This document shows positions 34,988 through 44,984 of a stretch of 64,000 nucleotides of DNA, in pieces. The notes below the pieces were generated by a model. It saw only the letters and a program-made list of their open reading frames with translations, was not told the DNA's origin and made no database searches. The position numbers were made by a program, and so were the translations under genes. This DNA comes from UBA9620 sp965220695 (GTDB lineage Bacteria > Acidobacteriota > Vicinamibacteria > Vicinamibacterales > UBA8438). Location of the stretch: the NCBI GenBank assembly GCA_965220695.1, contig OZ244838.1, positions 3,224,001-3,288,000 of the forward strand, read 5' to 3'. Position 1 is the stretch's first letter, and the number at the start of each line of letters is the position of its first letter.

Positions 34988-37384
34988 TTACTCGGCACGC
35001 AGCGTCGCGACCGGATCCACCCTCGCCGCGCGCAGGGCCGGAACGAGCGCGGCCAGGCAGCCGGCGGCGACCAGCGCCAGAGCCACCGCCGCGAACGTGG
35101 CCGCGTCGGTCGGTGCGGTCTCGAACAGGAAGCTCTCGATGACCCGGGTGGTGAGTGCCGCGCCGCCCAGACCGAGCAGGGTGCCGATGGCGATCGGGAC
35201 CGCCGAATCGCGCACCATGGTCGTCACGACCTGACCCGGTCGCGCGCCAAAGGCCATCCGCACGCCGATCTCGGAGGTGCGGCATTCCACCGCATACGCC
35301 GTCATTCCGAAGACACCGACGAGCGCCAGCACCAGACCCAGGCCACCGAGCAGGGAGAGCAGCACCGTGCGGCGACGAGGGGTGATCAGGCGGTCGCCCA
35401 ACCAGTCGTTGGCGGTGCGAATGCGCTCGATGAGCACGCGCGGACCGATCGACTGCGCCGCATCGCGCAGCCGAGTGCCAAGATCCGGGACGCCGCCCGA
35501 GGGTCGCAGCACGACCGTCATGGCCTGGTTCAAGTTGAACTCTGACGGCTCGAGCGGAAAGAAGACCTGTGGAAAGTTCTCGTTCTGAAAACCGAGCGGG
35601 CCGCCATGTCGCAGGTCGGCGATGACACCCAGGACGGTCCAGGGCTCCCCGGTGTCGCCAGCGCGCGAGACCTGCCGTCCGACCGCCGGCCCGTCCGGGA
35701 AGAGCTCGCGCGCCGCCGGCTCATTGATCACCGTGCCTCGAAAACCGGACGCATAGTCCGCGTCCGTCGGCAGTCGGCCAGATATCAGCCCGACGTCAAT
35801 CGTCTCGAAGTAGCCCGGCAGCGTGCCGAACACGCTGGCACCGACGGGTTCCCCGCTGCCGCGCAGACTCGTGAACCTGGTCCCGCCACCGAGTGTGAAG
35901 TTGTCCACGAGCCCCACCGAGGCCACACCTGGCGTGATTCGCACGCGCTGCACCAGGGCCGCGTAGTAGGCCTTGTGCACGGCGGGGTCCCGATCGAGGG
36001 GCAGCACCTCCATCGTGATCAACCCGTCCGGATTGAACCCGAGATCGACGGCCGACACACGGGCGAAGCTGCGAAGCATCAGGCCGGCTGCGGCGACCAG
36101 CACCACGGCGAGCGCCACTTCGGTGGCGACCAGCACCTGGCTGCCGCGCCGGGTCAGCGACGACCCCGGCTGGCGCCCCCCGCGCGCAAGGGCGGATCCG
36201 ATCCGCACCCGCGACAGACTCATCGCTGGTGCGAGGCCGAAGAGCAGCACGGTCGGCACGAGCAATGCCGCCGTGGCAGCGAGCACCCTGAGGTTGAGCG
36301 TGACCGGCGTGTTGGCCGGCAGCGATATCGGGATGTTCGCGACGATCGCGTCGAGGGACAGCCTTGCCAGCAAGACACCGGCCACGCCGCCGGCGAGCGC
36401 CAGCACGCCGCTCTCGGTCAGGAGCTGGCGGATCAGCCGGGGGCGCCCCGCACCGAGGGACGCGCGCACCGCGAGTTCGGACTGCCGCGCCGCTCCGCGT
36501 GCCAGGAGCAGACCCGCGACGTTGACGCACGCGAGCAACAGAATCAGGCCGACCGCGCCGACGATGATGTTCACCGTCGTCTGGTAGCGGCTGACGATCG
36601 ACTCCAGTCGTGAGCTGACGATGACGCGCACCGGCATGGCGGAGCCGTCGGGCAGCGGCGCGCTGGCCATGCGCGCCGAGAGGTCCGCGCCGGCCTGGTC
36701 GACGGTAAGGCCGGGCCGCAAGCGGCCGTATACCGACACCCGTCCGGTGCCGCGCTGCGGCACTTCCTCCGGGGGAACCTGCAGCGGGCTCGCCACGGGG
36801 ACGTCCGCGTCGAACGAGGCGGGCAGCACGCCGATGATCGTCGCTACATCGTCATCCAGCCGGATCGTCTCGCCGATCACGTCTGGCCGTCCGGCGTAGC
36901 GGCTCTGCCAGAAGCCGTAGCCGAGGAGCACGACAGCAGGCGCGCCGAACTCCGTGTCTCCGCGTGTGAAGTCCCGGCCGAAGAGCGGCGTGACGCCGTG
37001 CATCGACAGATAGGACTCGGTGAACCGACTGACCTGGATGCGCGCCGGCTCGGGACCCTCCACGATTTGACCGCGGAAGGCGCTGCCCCGGCCCGCGACG
37101 GCCGAGAACACGGCGTCGGCCTGCTGCAAGAGACGCATGTCCGCCATCGACGCCGTCGGCCGATACGTATTGCCGTCCGGCCGGGTGATCTCGACGTTGA
37201 CCGTCACCAGTTGCTCCGGGTTCGGATACGGGAGCGGCCGCAGCATGGCGGCGTCGACGACCGAGAAGATGGCCGTCGACGCACCGATGCCCAGAGCAAG
37301 TGTCAGGGCTCCCACGATCGAGCTGCCGCGCTCGCGCAGCAGTCGCCGGATGGCGTAGCGGACGTCCTGAAGGAGGACCTCCAT
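34988..37384 (-). CDS. ADOP-type ABC transporter permease (second)
   Basis: A 798-residue protein with the same plan as the gene at 6156: L-L-Q-D-V-R-Y-A-I-R-R-L-L start, G-I-G-A-S-T-A-I-F-S-V-V-D-A first span, MacB-like periplasmic region, first FtsX block with L-L-L-A-R-G-A-A-R-Q-S-E-L-A-V-R, and last block with V-E-C-R-T-S-E-I-G-V-R-M-A-F-G-A and R-A-A-R-V-D-P-V-A-T-L-R-A-E at the end. ATG 37384 is used. A TTG five codons earlier is an alternative, since neither has a strong ribosome site. No ATPase gene is adjacent. The substrate is unknown. Confidence 0.9.
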   Translation of the reverse strand: MEVLLQDVRYAIRRLLRERGSSIVGALTLALGIGASTAIFSVVDAAMLRPLPYPNPEQLVTVNVEITRPDGNTYRPTASMADMRLLQQADAVFSAVAGRGSAFRGQIVEGPEPARIQVSRFTESYLSMHGVTPLFGRDFTRGDTEFGAPAVVLLGYGFWQSRYAGRPDVIGETIRLDDDVATIIGVLPASFDADVPVASPLQVPPEEVPQRGTGRVSVYGRLRPGLTVDQAGADLSARMASAPLPDGSAMPVRVIVSSRLESIVSRYQTTVNIIVGAVGLILLLACVNVAGLLLARGAARQSELAVRASLGAGRPRLIRQLLTESGVLALAGGVAGVLLARLSLDAIVANIPISLPANTPVTLNLRVLAATAALLVPTVLLFGLAPAMSLSRVRIGSALARGGRQPGSSLTRRGSQVLVATEVALAVVLVAAAGLMLRSFARVSAVDLGFNPDGLITMEVLPLDRDPAVHKAYYAALVQRVRITPGVASVGLVDNFTLGGGTRFTSLRGSGEPVGASVFGTLPGYFETIDVGLISGRLPTDADYASGFRGTVINEPAARELFPDGPAVGRQVSRAGDTGEPWTVLGVIADLRHGGPLGFQNENFPQVFFPLEPSEFNLNQAMTVVLRPSGGVPDLGTRLRDAAQSIGPRVLIERIRTANDWLGDRLITPRRRTVLLSLLGGLGLVLALVGVFGMTAYAVECRTSEIGVRMAFGARPGQVVTTMVRDSAVPIAIGTLLGLGGAALTTRVIESFLFETAPTDAATFAAVALALVAAGCLAALVPALRAARVDPVATLRAE

Positions 37385-37692
37385 GGCGAGATCTGGCAAC
37401 CCGTGGCAAGAGCCTGCTGGATTCGATCAGAATTTCTGCCAGAGGCTACTGGAGCATCGTAGACCGTAAGCATCGATCTGCACAATGACCCGGAGCCGGC
37501 GGGACCCGGTCGCGACAGCCGTGCCGCCGCCAGCAGCGCAGTCGCTGCCCGGCGTTGGCTCTTCTGGCCGCCACGCCACCGCTTCACGTTCACCGTGTAG
37601 CGCTCGACGCCGCCATTCGAACTCTTGATGATGTTGATCGTCCGGAAAGGGAGATTGCTCAATCCAGGTGCAATGCGTTGGCGATGCGATGG

Positions 37693-38136
37693 CTAAAAAA
37701 GACTGAGCCACATGACAGCGAGTTGGAGCGCGATGAAGGCCGTCGATATCAGCAGGCGTCGCGCACGTCCCACCGTCGCTTCGACACCCACGCAGGCGAT
37801 GATGCCGGCAATGGAAAACACCCCGATGAGAATCGTCAACGCGATCTCGATGCGTGTGAAGTTGCCCGTGAAGACAGTCTGAATGCCCGCAAGATACAAC
37901 CAGATCAGCCCCATGAAGAAGGCCCAGCAACCAAACAACCCGACCGCCGCGGGCGCGGTCCAGCGTTGCCGGCGTACAGCGAACGCCAACACGAGAGCGA
38001 TCGGCGTGATCTGGAAAACGTGCCGAAGGAAGGTTCCGCTCTCGATACCGACGATCAGCAGACATCCGGCAACGCCGACCAGGCAGACGACTATCGCACG
38101 TCCCTCCGATGCGACACTACGAGCAATCGTCGCCAT
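37693..38136 (-). CDS. Small integral membrane protein of unknown function
   Basis: This 147-residue protein has four predicted membrane spans (A-I-V-V-C-L-V-G-V-A-G-C-L-L-I-V, I-A-L-V-L-A-F-A-V, G-C-W-A-F-F-M-G-L-I-W-L-Y-L and a C-terminal pair). GAGGG lies four bases before ATG 38136. No family was recognised. The 308-base gap downstream towards the ADOP gene and the ~300-base gap upstream hold no other gene that I can support. Confidence 0.65.
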   Translation of the reverse strand: MATIARSVASEGRAIVVCLVGVAGCLLIVGIESGTFLRHVFQITPIALVLAFAVRRQRWTAPAAVGLFGCWAFFMGLIWLYLAGIQTVFTGNFTRIEIALTILIGVFSIAGIIACVGVEATVGRARRLLISTAFIALQLAVMWLSLF

Positions 38137-38436
38137 GTGACCCTCTATTCCCGGTTCCGCCACGTGCCTCACCACGTCGATGAGAACACCGCGAGCGAGA
38201 CCGCGTCGAGTGGTCCGCCGCCGCCTCGGTCACATCCAGGTCCAGGTTTCGACACTCTGCCTGGATGAAGTCTCCCGCAATCACGTGGCCAAGAATACCC
38301 CGGGCCGCAGGGAGGCATCCCGGTCTCCGCCACTGGCAGATCGCGGTTCAGGCGAAATTGTAATCTGACAAGGCGGCGTCTTGGGGCCGCTCGGCGCGCT
38401 GCGGTACCATGATGCGGATTGGAGAATCCGTTTCCC

Positions 38437-39720
38437 GTGACACTCGACCAGTACTCACGCAACGATCTGATCGCGCGAGAACGCGAACTCGCAGCCGCGT
38501 ACGACCGATTCCGCGAGGCAGGTCTTGCGCTCGACCTGACGCGGGGCAAACCCGGTCCCGCGCAACTGTCGCTTGCCGACGCCCTTGACGATGACCCACA
38601 GGGTGACGCCAGTTTCCTTGCGGCGGACGGCGCCGACACCCGCAACTACGGCGGTCTCGACGGCCTGCCCGAAGCGCGAGCGCTCGGCGCCGCGCTGTTG
38701 GCGGTGCGTCCCGAGGAGGTGATCGCGGGGGGAAACAGCAGCCTGACGCTGATGTATCTCTATCTGCTGAACGCCTGGCTGTACGGCCCGTCCGGTCCCG
38801 GGTCGGCGTGGCGTGAGGCCGGACCGGCGCGGTTCCTGTGCCCGGTCCCCGGCTACGACCGGCACTTCGCCATCCTGGAGGACCTCGGGATCGACATGGT
38901 CAACGTGCCGATGACCCCGGAGGGACCGGACATGGATCGCGTCGAGGCGGAGATCCGGAGCGACCCGACGATCCGGGGGCTCTGGTGCGTGCCGAAGCAC
39001 TCGAATCCAGGCGGGGAAACCTGCTCGGAGACGACCGTCGACCGGCTCGCGCAGCTCGGGGCGGCGGCCGGCCCGCACTTCCGCATCATGTGTGACAACG
39101 CCTATGCGGTGCACGACCTCGACGACGAACCGGCGCCGCTGCCGAACATCATGGACGCCTGCCGCCGGCACGGCACGGAGCACAGCCTCGTGCTGTTCGG
39201 GTCGACATCCAAGATCACGCGGGCGGGGGCGGGCATCTCGTTCATGGGCGGCTCAGCGGCCAACCTCGCCGCGTTCCGGAGCCGGCTGCAAATCCTGACC
39301 ATCGGCCCCGACAAGATCACGCAGTTGCGGCACGTCAGGTTTCTGCGCGACCTGGCGGGCATACGGGCCCACATGCGGAAACATGCCGCCATCCTGCGCC
39401 CGAAGTTCGAAATGGTGCAGCAGCGTCTGGCGGAAGCGCTCGAAGGCGCCGGCATGGGCGCCTGGAGCGTGCCGCGCGGCGGCTATTTCGTCTCGTTCAA
39501 CACGCTGCCCGGGCTGGCCGGCGCGATCATCGCACTGGCGCGAGACGCCGGCGTGAAGCTGACACCGGCCGGCGCCACGTTCCCCTACCGCCGCGACCCG
39601 GATGACGTCAACATCCGCCTGGCGCCGACGTTCCCCGACCTCGCCGATCTCGATCTGGCGATGCAGGTGTTCGTGATCTGTGTTCAGTTGGCGTCGATCA
39701 GACAACGCCTCGGTCGCTGA
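38437..39720 (+). CDS. Type Ic aspartate aminotransferase (Aminotran_MocR family)
   Basis: This 427-residue PLP enzyme fits the Ic aspartate aminotransferase family: L-D-L-T-R-G-K-P near the start, R-N-Y-G-G-L-D-G-L-P-E, P-V-P-G-Y-D-R-H-F, V-P-K-H-S-N-P-G-G, the PLP Asp in M-C-D-N-A-Y-A-V-H and the Schiff-base Lys in F-G-S-T-S-K-I-T. The GTG at 38437 was preferred because it gives the family's normal N-terminus. The frame is open 18 bases further to a TTG. The enzyme makes aspartate from oxaloacetate with glutamate in the cytoplasm. Confidence 0.88.
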   Translation: MTLDQYSRNDLIARERELAAAYDRFREAGLALDLTRGKPGPAQLSLADALDDDPQGDASFLAADGADTRNYGGLDGLPEARALGAALLAVRPEEVIAGGNSSLTLMYLYLLNAWLYGPSGPGSAWREAGPARFLCPVPGYDRHFAILEDLGIDMVNVPMTPEGPDMDRVEAEIRSDPTIRGLWCVPKHSNPGGETCSETTVDRLAQLGAAAGPHFRIMCDNAYAVHDLDDEPAPLPNIMDACRRHGTEHSLVLFGSTSKITRAGAGISFMGGSAANLAAFRSRLQILTIGPDKITQLRHVRFLRDLAGIRAHMRKHAAILRPKFEMVQQRLAEALEGAGMGAWSVPRGGYFVSFNTLPGLAGAIIALARDAGVKLTPAGATFPYRRDPDDVNIRLAPTFPDLADLDLAMQVFVICVQLASIRQRLGR

Positions 39721-39819
39721 GCGCGGCAGGTGGCGCCGGCGAGGAGCACGTGGTGCAGGTCCCGCGTCGAATCGCGACCGGCGCGGGACCCGCTGAGCAA
39801 GGTGAGCAGAAGGAGCGCC

Positions 39820-42312
39820 ATGCGAAACCTGATTACCGACCTGCGTCATGCGGGCAGATCGTTGGCGAGAAGCCGCGGATTATCCGCGGTTGCGCTGATC
39901 AGTCTGGCGCTCGGGAGCGGTGCGGTCACGGCAGCCTTTGCGCTCGTGTACGGCATCCTGCTTCAACCGCTTCCCTATCCGGAGTCTGCACGGCTGGTGG
40001 CCGTCAAGCATTCTGCCCCCGGTTTGGGTTTGCCGCTGACCGGTCTCTCCAATGGGACCTACTTCCATTACCGTGACCACGCTCAATCCTTTCAATCTCT
40101 CGCGACGTACAGCCAGGGGTTTCGGAATCTCACGTTGCCGGATGGAGGGACCGAGCGGGTAGAGCTGACTTACGCGGGGCCTGAATTATTCGAGGTCCTG
40201 GGAGTGCGTCCCGTGCTTGGGCGGCTGTTTACCGCGGCAGACGGGCAGCCGGGATTCATGGATATGACATGGCCCGTCCCGGTGCTCCTGAGCCATGTTT
40301 TTTGGCACTCGCATTACGGTGGCGATCCCGGCATCGTCGACCAGACAATCATATTGAATGACATTCCTCGCCAGGTCATGGGGGTACTGCCGGCCGGCTT
40401 CGCCTTCCCCAGGCGTGAGACGCAGATCTGGATGCTCCTCATGGCGTCCGAGTCGAACGCGAGCTTCGCCAACCGATTCGACGACGATGCGATCGGGAGG
40501 CTCATGCCGGGCGTCAGTCCCGACAGGGCCGAGAGCGAACTCGCACGCATCCTGCCGTCAATCGAGGGCGTGTACAGCGACGCGACCAGGGAGCGTATCG
40601 ACGAAGTGCAACTTCGGCCGATTGTCGTTCCGTTGAAGGAGGAGGTTGTCGGTCCGGTCAGCACGGCGTTGTGGCTTGTATTTGGCGGGATGACATTCCT
40701 CTTGCTTGTCGCGTCTGCCAACGTGGCCGGCCTGTTCTATTTACGGGCGCAACGCGCCGACCACGAGGTTGCAGTTCGCAGCGCGCTGGGCGCACGGCGG
40801 AGTGACTTGATACGACTGTTCCTCAGCGAGGCTTTCCTGTTGTCTGTCCTCGGCATGGCGACAGGCCTGTTCATCGCGTACGCGGCGATTCAAGCGGCCA
40901 CGACCTGGACTCCCGTCCGGCTGCCGCGTCTTGATGAGGTCGGCCTGCACAGATGGGTGCTCGCGTTCGCCGTCGGCTCGGCTGCCATGGTTGCGGTGGC
41001 GCTGGGCGCCCTCTCTTATTTGCGGCAAACGCTTCTCAACGCCTCTGCAACCGTGCTGAGGGCAGGTGTCGGGATTACGGAGACACCGGGCAGATTGCGC
41101 GCGCGCAACGCGTTGGTCGCCCTGCAGGTGGCGCTGGTGCTCGTGCTCCTGGTTGGCTCGGGGCTGATGGTTCAGAGTCTCTGGCGGCTCACTCGCGTGG
41201 ACCCGGGTTTCGACTCCACCGGGCTGCTCACCGTGGAGATCGGCCTGCCCCGGAGGAGGGCCTCGCAGCACGCGCAAATCTACGGAGGATTGCTGGACCG
41301 TGTACGCGGTCTGCCCGGCGTGGTGAGCGGGTCGGCCGCCAGCTCCCTGCCGCTGGACCAGACAGCCTATGCATTCCCATTCCTGGTTGGAGGCGCCACG
41401 AACCCGACGGAGGAGCCGCTGACAATGAAATTCGTCATGCCCGGCTACTTCGAGACGATGAAGACCCCGTTGATCGAGGGCGCGAGCCTGAATCCGGGTG
41501 AGCCCCTGAGCCTTCCGCGTGGCGTTGTCGTGAGCAGGGCGCTGGCGCGGCGATACTTTCCCGGAGAGAGTCCTATCGGGCGAAGGATTGAGCGGCTCGA
41601 GTCGGACGGTACGCCAGTCGCCATGTTTGACCCGGCCGCGAGGGCCGAACAGCCTGCTGCGCCGTGGACGATCGTCGGAGTCGTGGCGGACGTGCCCGAG
41701 ATGACACTTCGCGAGGGCGCCCGGCCGGTAGTGTACGTCCCGGTTCGTGTCCCGCGCGTGGAGCCCTCGATCTCGCCCATAAACGCCACCCTCGTGATCC
41801 GCACTACCGCGGTTTCGCTTGGAGCCGCGGTCCGGCAGACGATTCGGGAGTTCGAGCCGACGATCAGCGTCGCACGGATCCGACCGATGGACGCGATCGT
41901 GACGAACTCTTTCGCACGGGAGCGCCTCCTCGGTGTGCTGCTCCTCGCGGCCGCGTGCATCTCGCTGTTCCTCGGAGCGATCGGCGTCTACGGTGTCACG
42001 GCGCAGTCGGTGCGGCAACGCCAACAGGAGGTAGGTGTTCGCATTGCCCTGGGCGCCCCGCCCGGGAGGCTCCTGCGAATGTTGATGATGGACCCTCTTG
42101 TTTCGGTACTCACAGGACTGGCGGTCGGGCTGCCGGTGGCATTCGCCGCCACGCGAGGGCTACGATCGCTGCTCTTCGAGGTAAGCGCAACGGATCCGCT
42201 GACCTACCTTGCCGCAACCGTCGTCCTCATCGCGGTCGCAACCGTAGCCAGCCTTCCAGCGTCCCTGCGCGCGGTACGCCTGAGCCCCATCGCCGCACTG
42301 CGGGATCAATAG
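39820..42312 (+). CDS. ADOP-type ABC transporter permease (third)
   Basis: An 830-residue ADOP permease starting at ATG 39820, four bases after AGGAG. It shows the L-I-T-D-L-R-H-A-G-R-S-L start, the first span (A-L-G-S-G-A-V-T-A-A-F), a block around V-A-S-A-N-V-A-G-L-F-Y-L-R-A-Q-R-A-D-H-E-V-A-V, and the C-terminal block with R-Q-R-Q-Q-E-V-G-V-R-I-A-L-G-A. It is less GC-rich and more diverged than the other two, and it lies on the opposite strand. It is possibly co-transcribed with the aminotransferase 99 bases upstream. Confidence 0.9.
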   Translation: MRNLITDLRHAGRSLARSRGLSAVALISLALGSGAVTAAFALVYGILLQPLPYPESARLVAVKHSAPGLGLPLTGLSNGTYFHYRDHAQSFQSLATYSQGFRNLTLPDGGTERVELTYAGPELFEVLGVRPVLGRLFTAADGQPGFMDMTWPVPVLLSHVFWHSHYGGDPGIVDQTIILNDIPRQVMGVLPAGFAFPRRETQIWMLLMASESNASFANRFDDDAIGRLMPGVSPDRAESELARILPSIEGVYSDATRERIDEVQLRPIVVPLKEEVVGPVSTALWLVFGGMTFLLLVASANVAGLFYLRAQRADHEVAVRSALGARRSDLIRLFLSEAFLLSVLGMATGLFIAYAAIQAATTWTPVRLPRLDEVGLHRWVLAFAVGSAAMVAVALGALSYLRQTLLNASATVLRAGVGITETPGRLRARNALVALQVALVLVLLVGSGLMVQSLWRLTRVDPGFDSTGLLTVEIGLPRRRASQHAQIYGGLLDRVRGLPGVVSGSAASSLPLDQTAYAFPFLVGGATNPTEEPLTMKFVMPGYFETMKTPLIEGASLNPGEPLSLPRGVVVSRALARRYFPGESPIGRRIERLESDGTPVAMFDPAARAEQPAAPWTIVGVVADVPEMTLREGARPVVYVPVRVPRVEPSISPINATLVIRTTAVSLGAAVRQTIREFEPTISVARIRPMDAIVTNSFARERLLGVLLLAAACISLFLGAIGVYGVTAQSVRQRQQEVGVRIALGAPPGRLLRMLMMDPLVSVLTGLAVGLPVAFAATRGLRSLLFEVSATDPLTYLAATVVLIAVATVASLPASLRAVRLSPIAALRDQ

Positions 42313-42342
42313 GAGGACGCTCCCCGGCCTGCCGCCAGCCCT

Positions 42343-42996
42343 TCAGTGGGAACGCCAATCGCGGTTTGCACGTTGCGCAGACCGGGGTGGCGACCTCCTT
42401 GGCGCCGGCGCGTGCTCCCCGAGCGCCGCCTGCACGAACGCCGCCAGCTCGTTGAGCGCGGTGACGCGCGGCACCGCCGGAGGCAGGTCCGGCATCTGCG
42501 CGGGGTCGCCGAGAAACGCGACGCAGGGCCGGCCGTAGCGCACCGCCAGCGCCAGCTCGCTGGCGGTGCCGGCGCCGCCCGGCAGGCCGATCACCACGTC
42601 GGACGTCAGCACGTTGATGTGATTGCGCGAGTAGTCGGAGGCGCCGTGCGGACCGCGCGCCGGCAGATGCGTCCGGATGACCAGCTCGACCCAGGGGTTC
42701 GGGTAGCCGGCCGGTGGACTGCATTCCGGATCGCCTGCCTGGCTCGGGAGCACCCCGACCAGCAGCCCGTCGCGATCGGTCACCTCGGCGAAGGCCCGGC
42801 CGACCGCCGCCATCACGCCGCCCCCGCCGCCGGTCAGCAGATGGAACCCCTGATTCGCAATCCAGCGACCGAGCGGCGCGGCCAGCGCTTCCTGCGCGTT
42901 GACGCCCGACCCCATGACCCCGATCACCGGCCGGCGCCGCCCCGCGCCGGAGCCGGTCATTACGCGGGCAACCCCGGAGGGAGCGCCGGCCATCAT
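42343..42996 (-). CDS. LOG-like / TIGR00725 family nucleotide-binding protein
   Basis: This 217-residue Rossmann-like protein has I-G-V-M-G-S-G, L-L-T-G-G-G-G-G-V-M-A-A-V and the hallmark L-P-G-G-A-G-T-A-S-E of the LOG (lysine-decarboxylase-like) superfamily, which includes cytokinin-activating phosphoribohydrolases. The ATG at 42996 overlaps the stop of the threonine synthase gene by four bases, so translation is coupled. The C-terminal ~20 residues are Arg/Pro-rich and unlike the family. It probably hydrolyses a nucleotide or nucleoside monophosphate. Nothing ties it directly to threonine synthesis. Confidence 0.8.
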   Translation of the reverse strand: MMAGAPSGVARVMTGSGAGRRRPVIGVMGSGVNAQEALAAPLGRWIANQGFHLLTGGGGGVMAAVGRAFAEVTDRDGLLVGVLPSQAGDPECSPPAGYPNPWVELVIRTHLPARGPHGASDYSRNHINVLTSDVVIGLPGGAGTASELALAVRYGRPCVAFLGDPAQMPDLPPAVPRVTALNELAAFVQAALGEHAPAPRRSPPRSAQRANRDWRSH

Positions 42997-44198
42997 CCAG
43001 CCACCCGAGGTTCTTCCGGCCCACGCATCAGATCCGGATACTTGTAGCCGGAACCGGTATTCAGCAGGACGACTTCTTCGCCCGCGGCAATGCTGCCGCC
43101 GGCCAGCAGTCGCTCCAGACCCACCAGCGTGGCGGCGCCCTCGGGGCAGGCGATGATTCCCTCTGCGGCGGCCAGACGATGCATGGCGTCAATCATCGCA
43201 TCGTCGCCGACGGCCACCGCGGCACCGCCGGTGTCCCGAATCGCCCGCAGGATGAGGTAGTCGGCGAACGGTCCCGGCACGCGCAGACCGTCCGCCCTGG
43301 TCGCCGCATCGGCCCACGGTTCGGCGGTATCAGCGCCGTCGCGCCACGCCTTCACGATCGGCTGGCACCCCTCGGCCTGCACCGCGTAGAAACGGGGCGG
43401 CTTGCCTTCGATCCAGCCCAGTTCCAGCAGTTCCTGGAACCCCTTGTACATGCCGATGATCCCGGTGCCGCCGCCGGTGGGATACACGATGGCGTCAGGC
43501 ATGCGCCAGCCGAGTTGCTGGGCAATCTCCAGCACCATGGTCTTCTTGCCTTCGGCGCGACACGGTTCCTTCAGCGTGGAGAGGTCGAACATGCCCTGCT
43601 CGGCGGCGATGCGGACCGCGAGACGGCCGGCGTCGCTGATGAGACCGTCCACCAGGTGCAGTTCGGCGCCGGCCAGGATCGATTCCTTCGTGTTGGCATC
43701 GGGCGCGTCCCGCGGCATGAACACCTGCACCGGAACGCCGGCGCGCGCGCAATACGCCGCGGCGGCGCCAGCCGCATTCCCGGCCGACGGCATGGTGAAG
43801 CCTGCCGCCCCCATTTCCCGCGCCTTGGAGACGGCGGCGGCAATACCGCGCGCCTTGAAGCTGCCGGTGGGGTTGAGCCCCTCCTCCTTGATGAGCAGGC
43901 GCCGCACCCCCACCTGCCGGGCCAGCGTCGCGGCCTCGAGCAGCGGCGTGCCGCCCTCGCCCAGGCTGATGACGGCGGCCGGGTCGCTCACCGGCAGCAG
44001 TTCGTTGAACCGCCACATGTTCGCGGCGCGGCGGTCCAGTTCTCCGCGCGAGACCTCGCGGCCCAGACGCGGCAGGTCATAACGTACGAACAGGACCTTT
44101 CCGCAACAGTCGCTGACGGTCGCCAGTCCATCGTATGGTGCGGTATTTCCGCACATGGTGCATTCCAGATGGTCGATGTAGCTGAATGGAGGCATCAT
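42993..44198 (-). CDS. thrC: Threonine synthase (PLP-dependent)
   Basis: This 401-residue fold-type II PLP enzyme converts O-phosphohomoserine to threonine. The N-terminus has the C-T-M-C-G...D-C-C zinc-finger-like segment seen in many threonine synthases. L-G-E-G-G-T-P-L-L, the Schiff-base Lys in P-T-G-S-F-K-A-R-G, P-S-A-G-N-A-A-G-A and the phosphate-binding Y-P-T-G-G-G-T-G-I-I-G follow. A cystathionine or other lyase-like function is less likely given the zinc motif. It forms an operon with the LOG-like gene. Confidence 0.85.
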   Translation of the reverse strand: MMPPFSYIDHLECTMCGNTAPYDGLATVSDCCGKVLFVRYDLPRLGREVSRGELDRRAANMWRFNELLPVSDPAAVISLGEGGTPLLEAATLARQVGVRRLLIKEEGLNPTGSFKARGIAAAVSKAREMGAAGFTMPSAGNAAGAAAAYCARAGVPVQVFMPRDAPDANTKESILAGAELHLVDGLISDAGRLAVRIAAEQGMFDLSTLKEPCRAEGKKTMVLEIAQQLGWRMPDAIVYPTGGGTGIIGMYKGFQELLELGWIEGKPPRFYAVQAEGCQPIVKAWRDGADTAEPWADAATRADGLRVPGPFADYLILRAIRDTGGAAVAVGDDAMIDAMHRLAAAEGIIACPEGAATLVGLERLLAGGSIAAGEEVVLLNTGSGYKYPDLMRGPEEPRVAG

Positions 44199-44304
44199 TC
44201 GTCAGGATCGCCGGCGAGCATCGTTGTCGAACCGCGGCAGCGCACTCTCGTGGATCAACGGTAGAATGGCGTGTTGGGTGCGGGCCGGTACTCGCACATC
44301 CAGT

Positions 44305-44381
44305 CGGGGCGTGGCGCAGCCTGGTAGCGCGCCTGCTTTGGGAGCAGGAGGCCCCCGGTTCGAACCCGGGCGCCCCGACCA
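44305..44381 (+). tRNA. tRNA-Pro(TGG)
   Basis: A complete cloverleaf: acceptor CGGGGCG pairs with CGCCCCG, the D-arm contains GCGCAGCCTGGTAGCGC, the anticodon stem CCTGC/GCAGG closes loop TTTGGGA (anticodon TGG), and the T-arm CCCGG-TTCGAAC-CCGGG is followed by an encoded CCA. The first base is C, as is usual for bacterial tRNA-Pro. Confidence 0.97.
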
Positions 44382-44421
44382 CTTCTCTTCTTCTTCAACA
44401 GCAGCCCGGCAGCCTGAGCGT

Positions 44422-44913
44422 TCAGAAGAAGGCCCGGCCGTGCCACGAATCGCCGGCGGGCAGCTCCCAGCGTCCAGCGCGCAGCGCGCCAACCGTGGTC
44501 AGGGTATTGTCGAAGACGACGGTCCGGTCGTCGACGTCCCCCGCTTCTGCCAGATCGGCGAACTGCGCGCGCGAGACGCGGGCGACGCCTGACCCTTCGC
44601 GGTACAACACCGGCGCATGGTTGACCAGCTCGACACCGAGCTCGGTCTGCAACCCCTTCATCTGCCGCACCAGCGCATCGACGGAACACCCGGAGGCGCC
44701 GGCGGCCCGCTCGTCGACGGCGACGAAGAGGAACTGGTCGTATCTGAGGTCGCGCGCCGTCGTCAACGGCACGGCGTGGGCGGCCCACTGCGCGATGAAC
44801 GTGTCCACCGCGTCGAGCACCCGCGCCCGTTCGGACACGGACAATGGACGCTCGGCGGCGAAGATCCACAGCCGCGCATTCTCGGGAAGCTGGTTGAATG
44901 GCACTACAGGCAT
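44422..44913 (-). CDS. Conserved protein of unknown function (P-F-N-Q-L-P-E-x-A-R family)
   Basis: This 163-residue soluble protein starts at 44913 with M-P-V-V-P-F-N-Q-L-P-E-N-A-R-L-W-I-F. It resembles a short conserved family often mislabelled as ABC transporter ATPase in databases, although it has no Walker motif. A C-S-V-D segment and a conserved D-N-T-L-T-T-V near the end are visible. The biochemical role is unknown. It is divergent from the esterase gene at 44985. Confidence 0.65.
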   Translation of the reverse strand: MPVVPFNQLPENARLWIFAAERPLSVSERARVLDAVDTFIAQWAAHAVPLTTARDLRYDQFLFVAVDERAAGASGCSVDALVRQMKGLQTELGVELVNHAPVLYREGSGVARVSRAQFADLAEAGDVDDRTVVFDNTLTTVGALRAGRWELPAGDSWHGRAFF

Positions 44914-44984
44914 GCAGCGATTATCGCACGGCCGGCGGGACCCGCCCATCCCGGCCGCCCGTGGCGCTGCCCTACAATGATCTG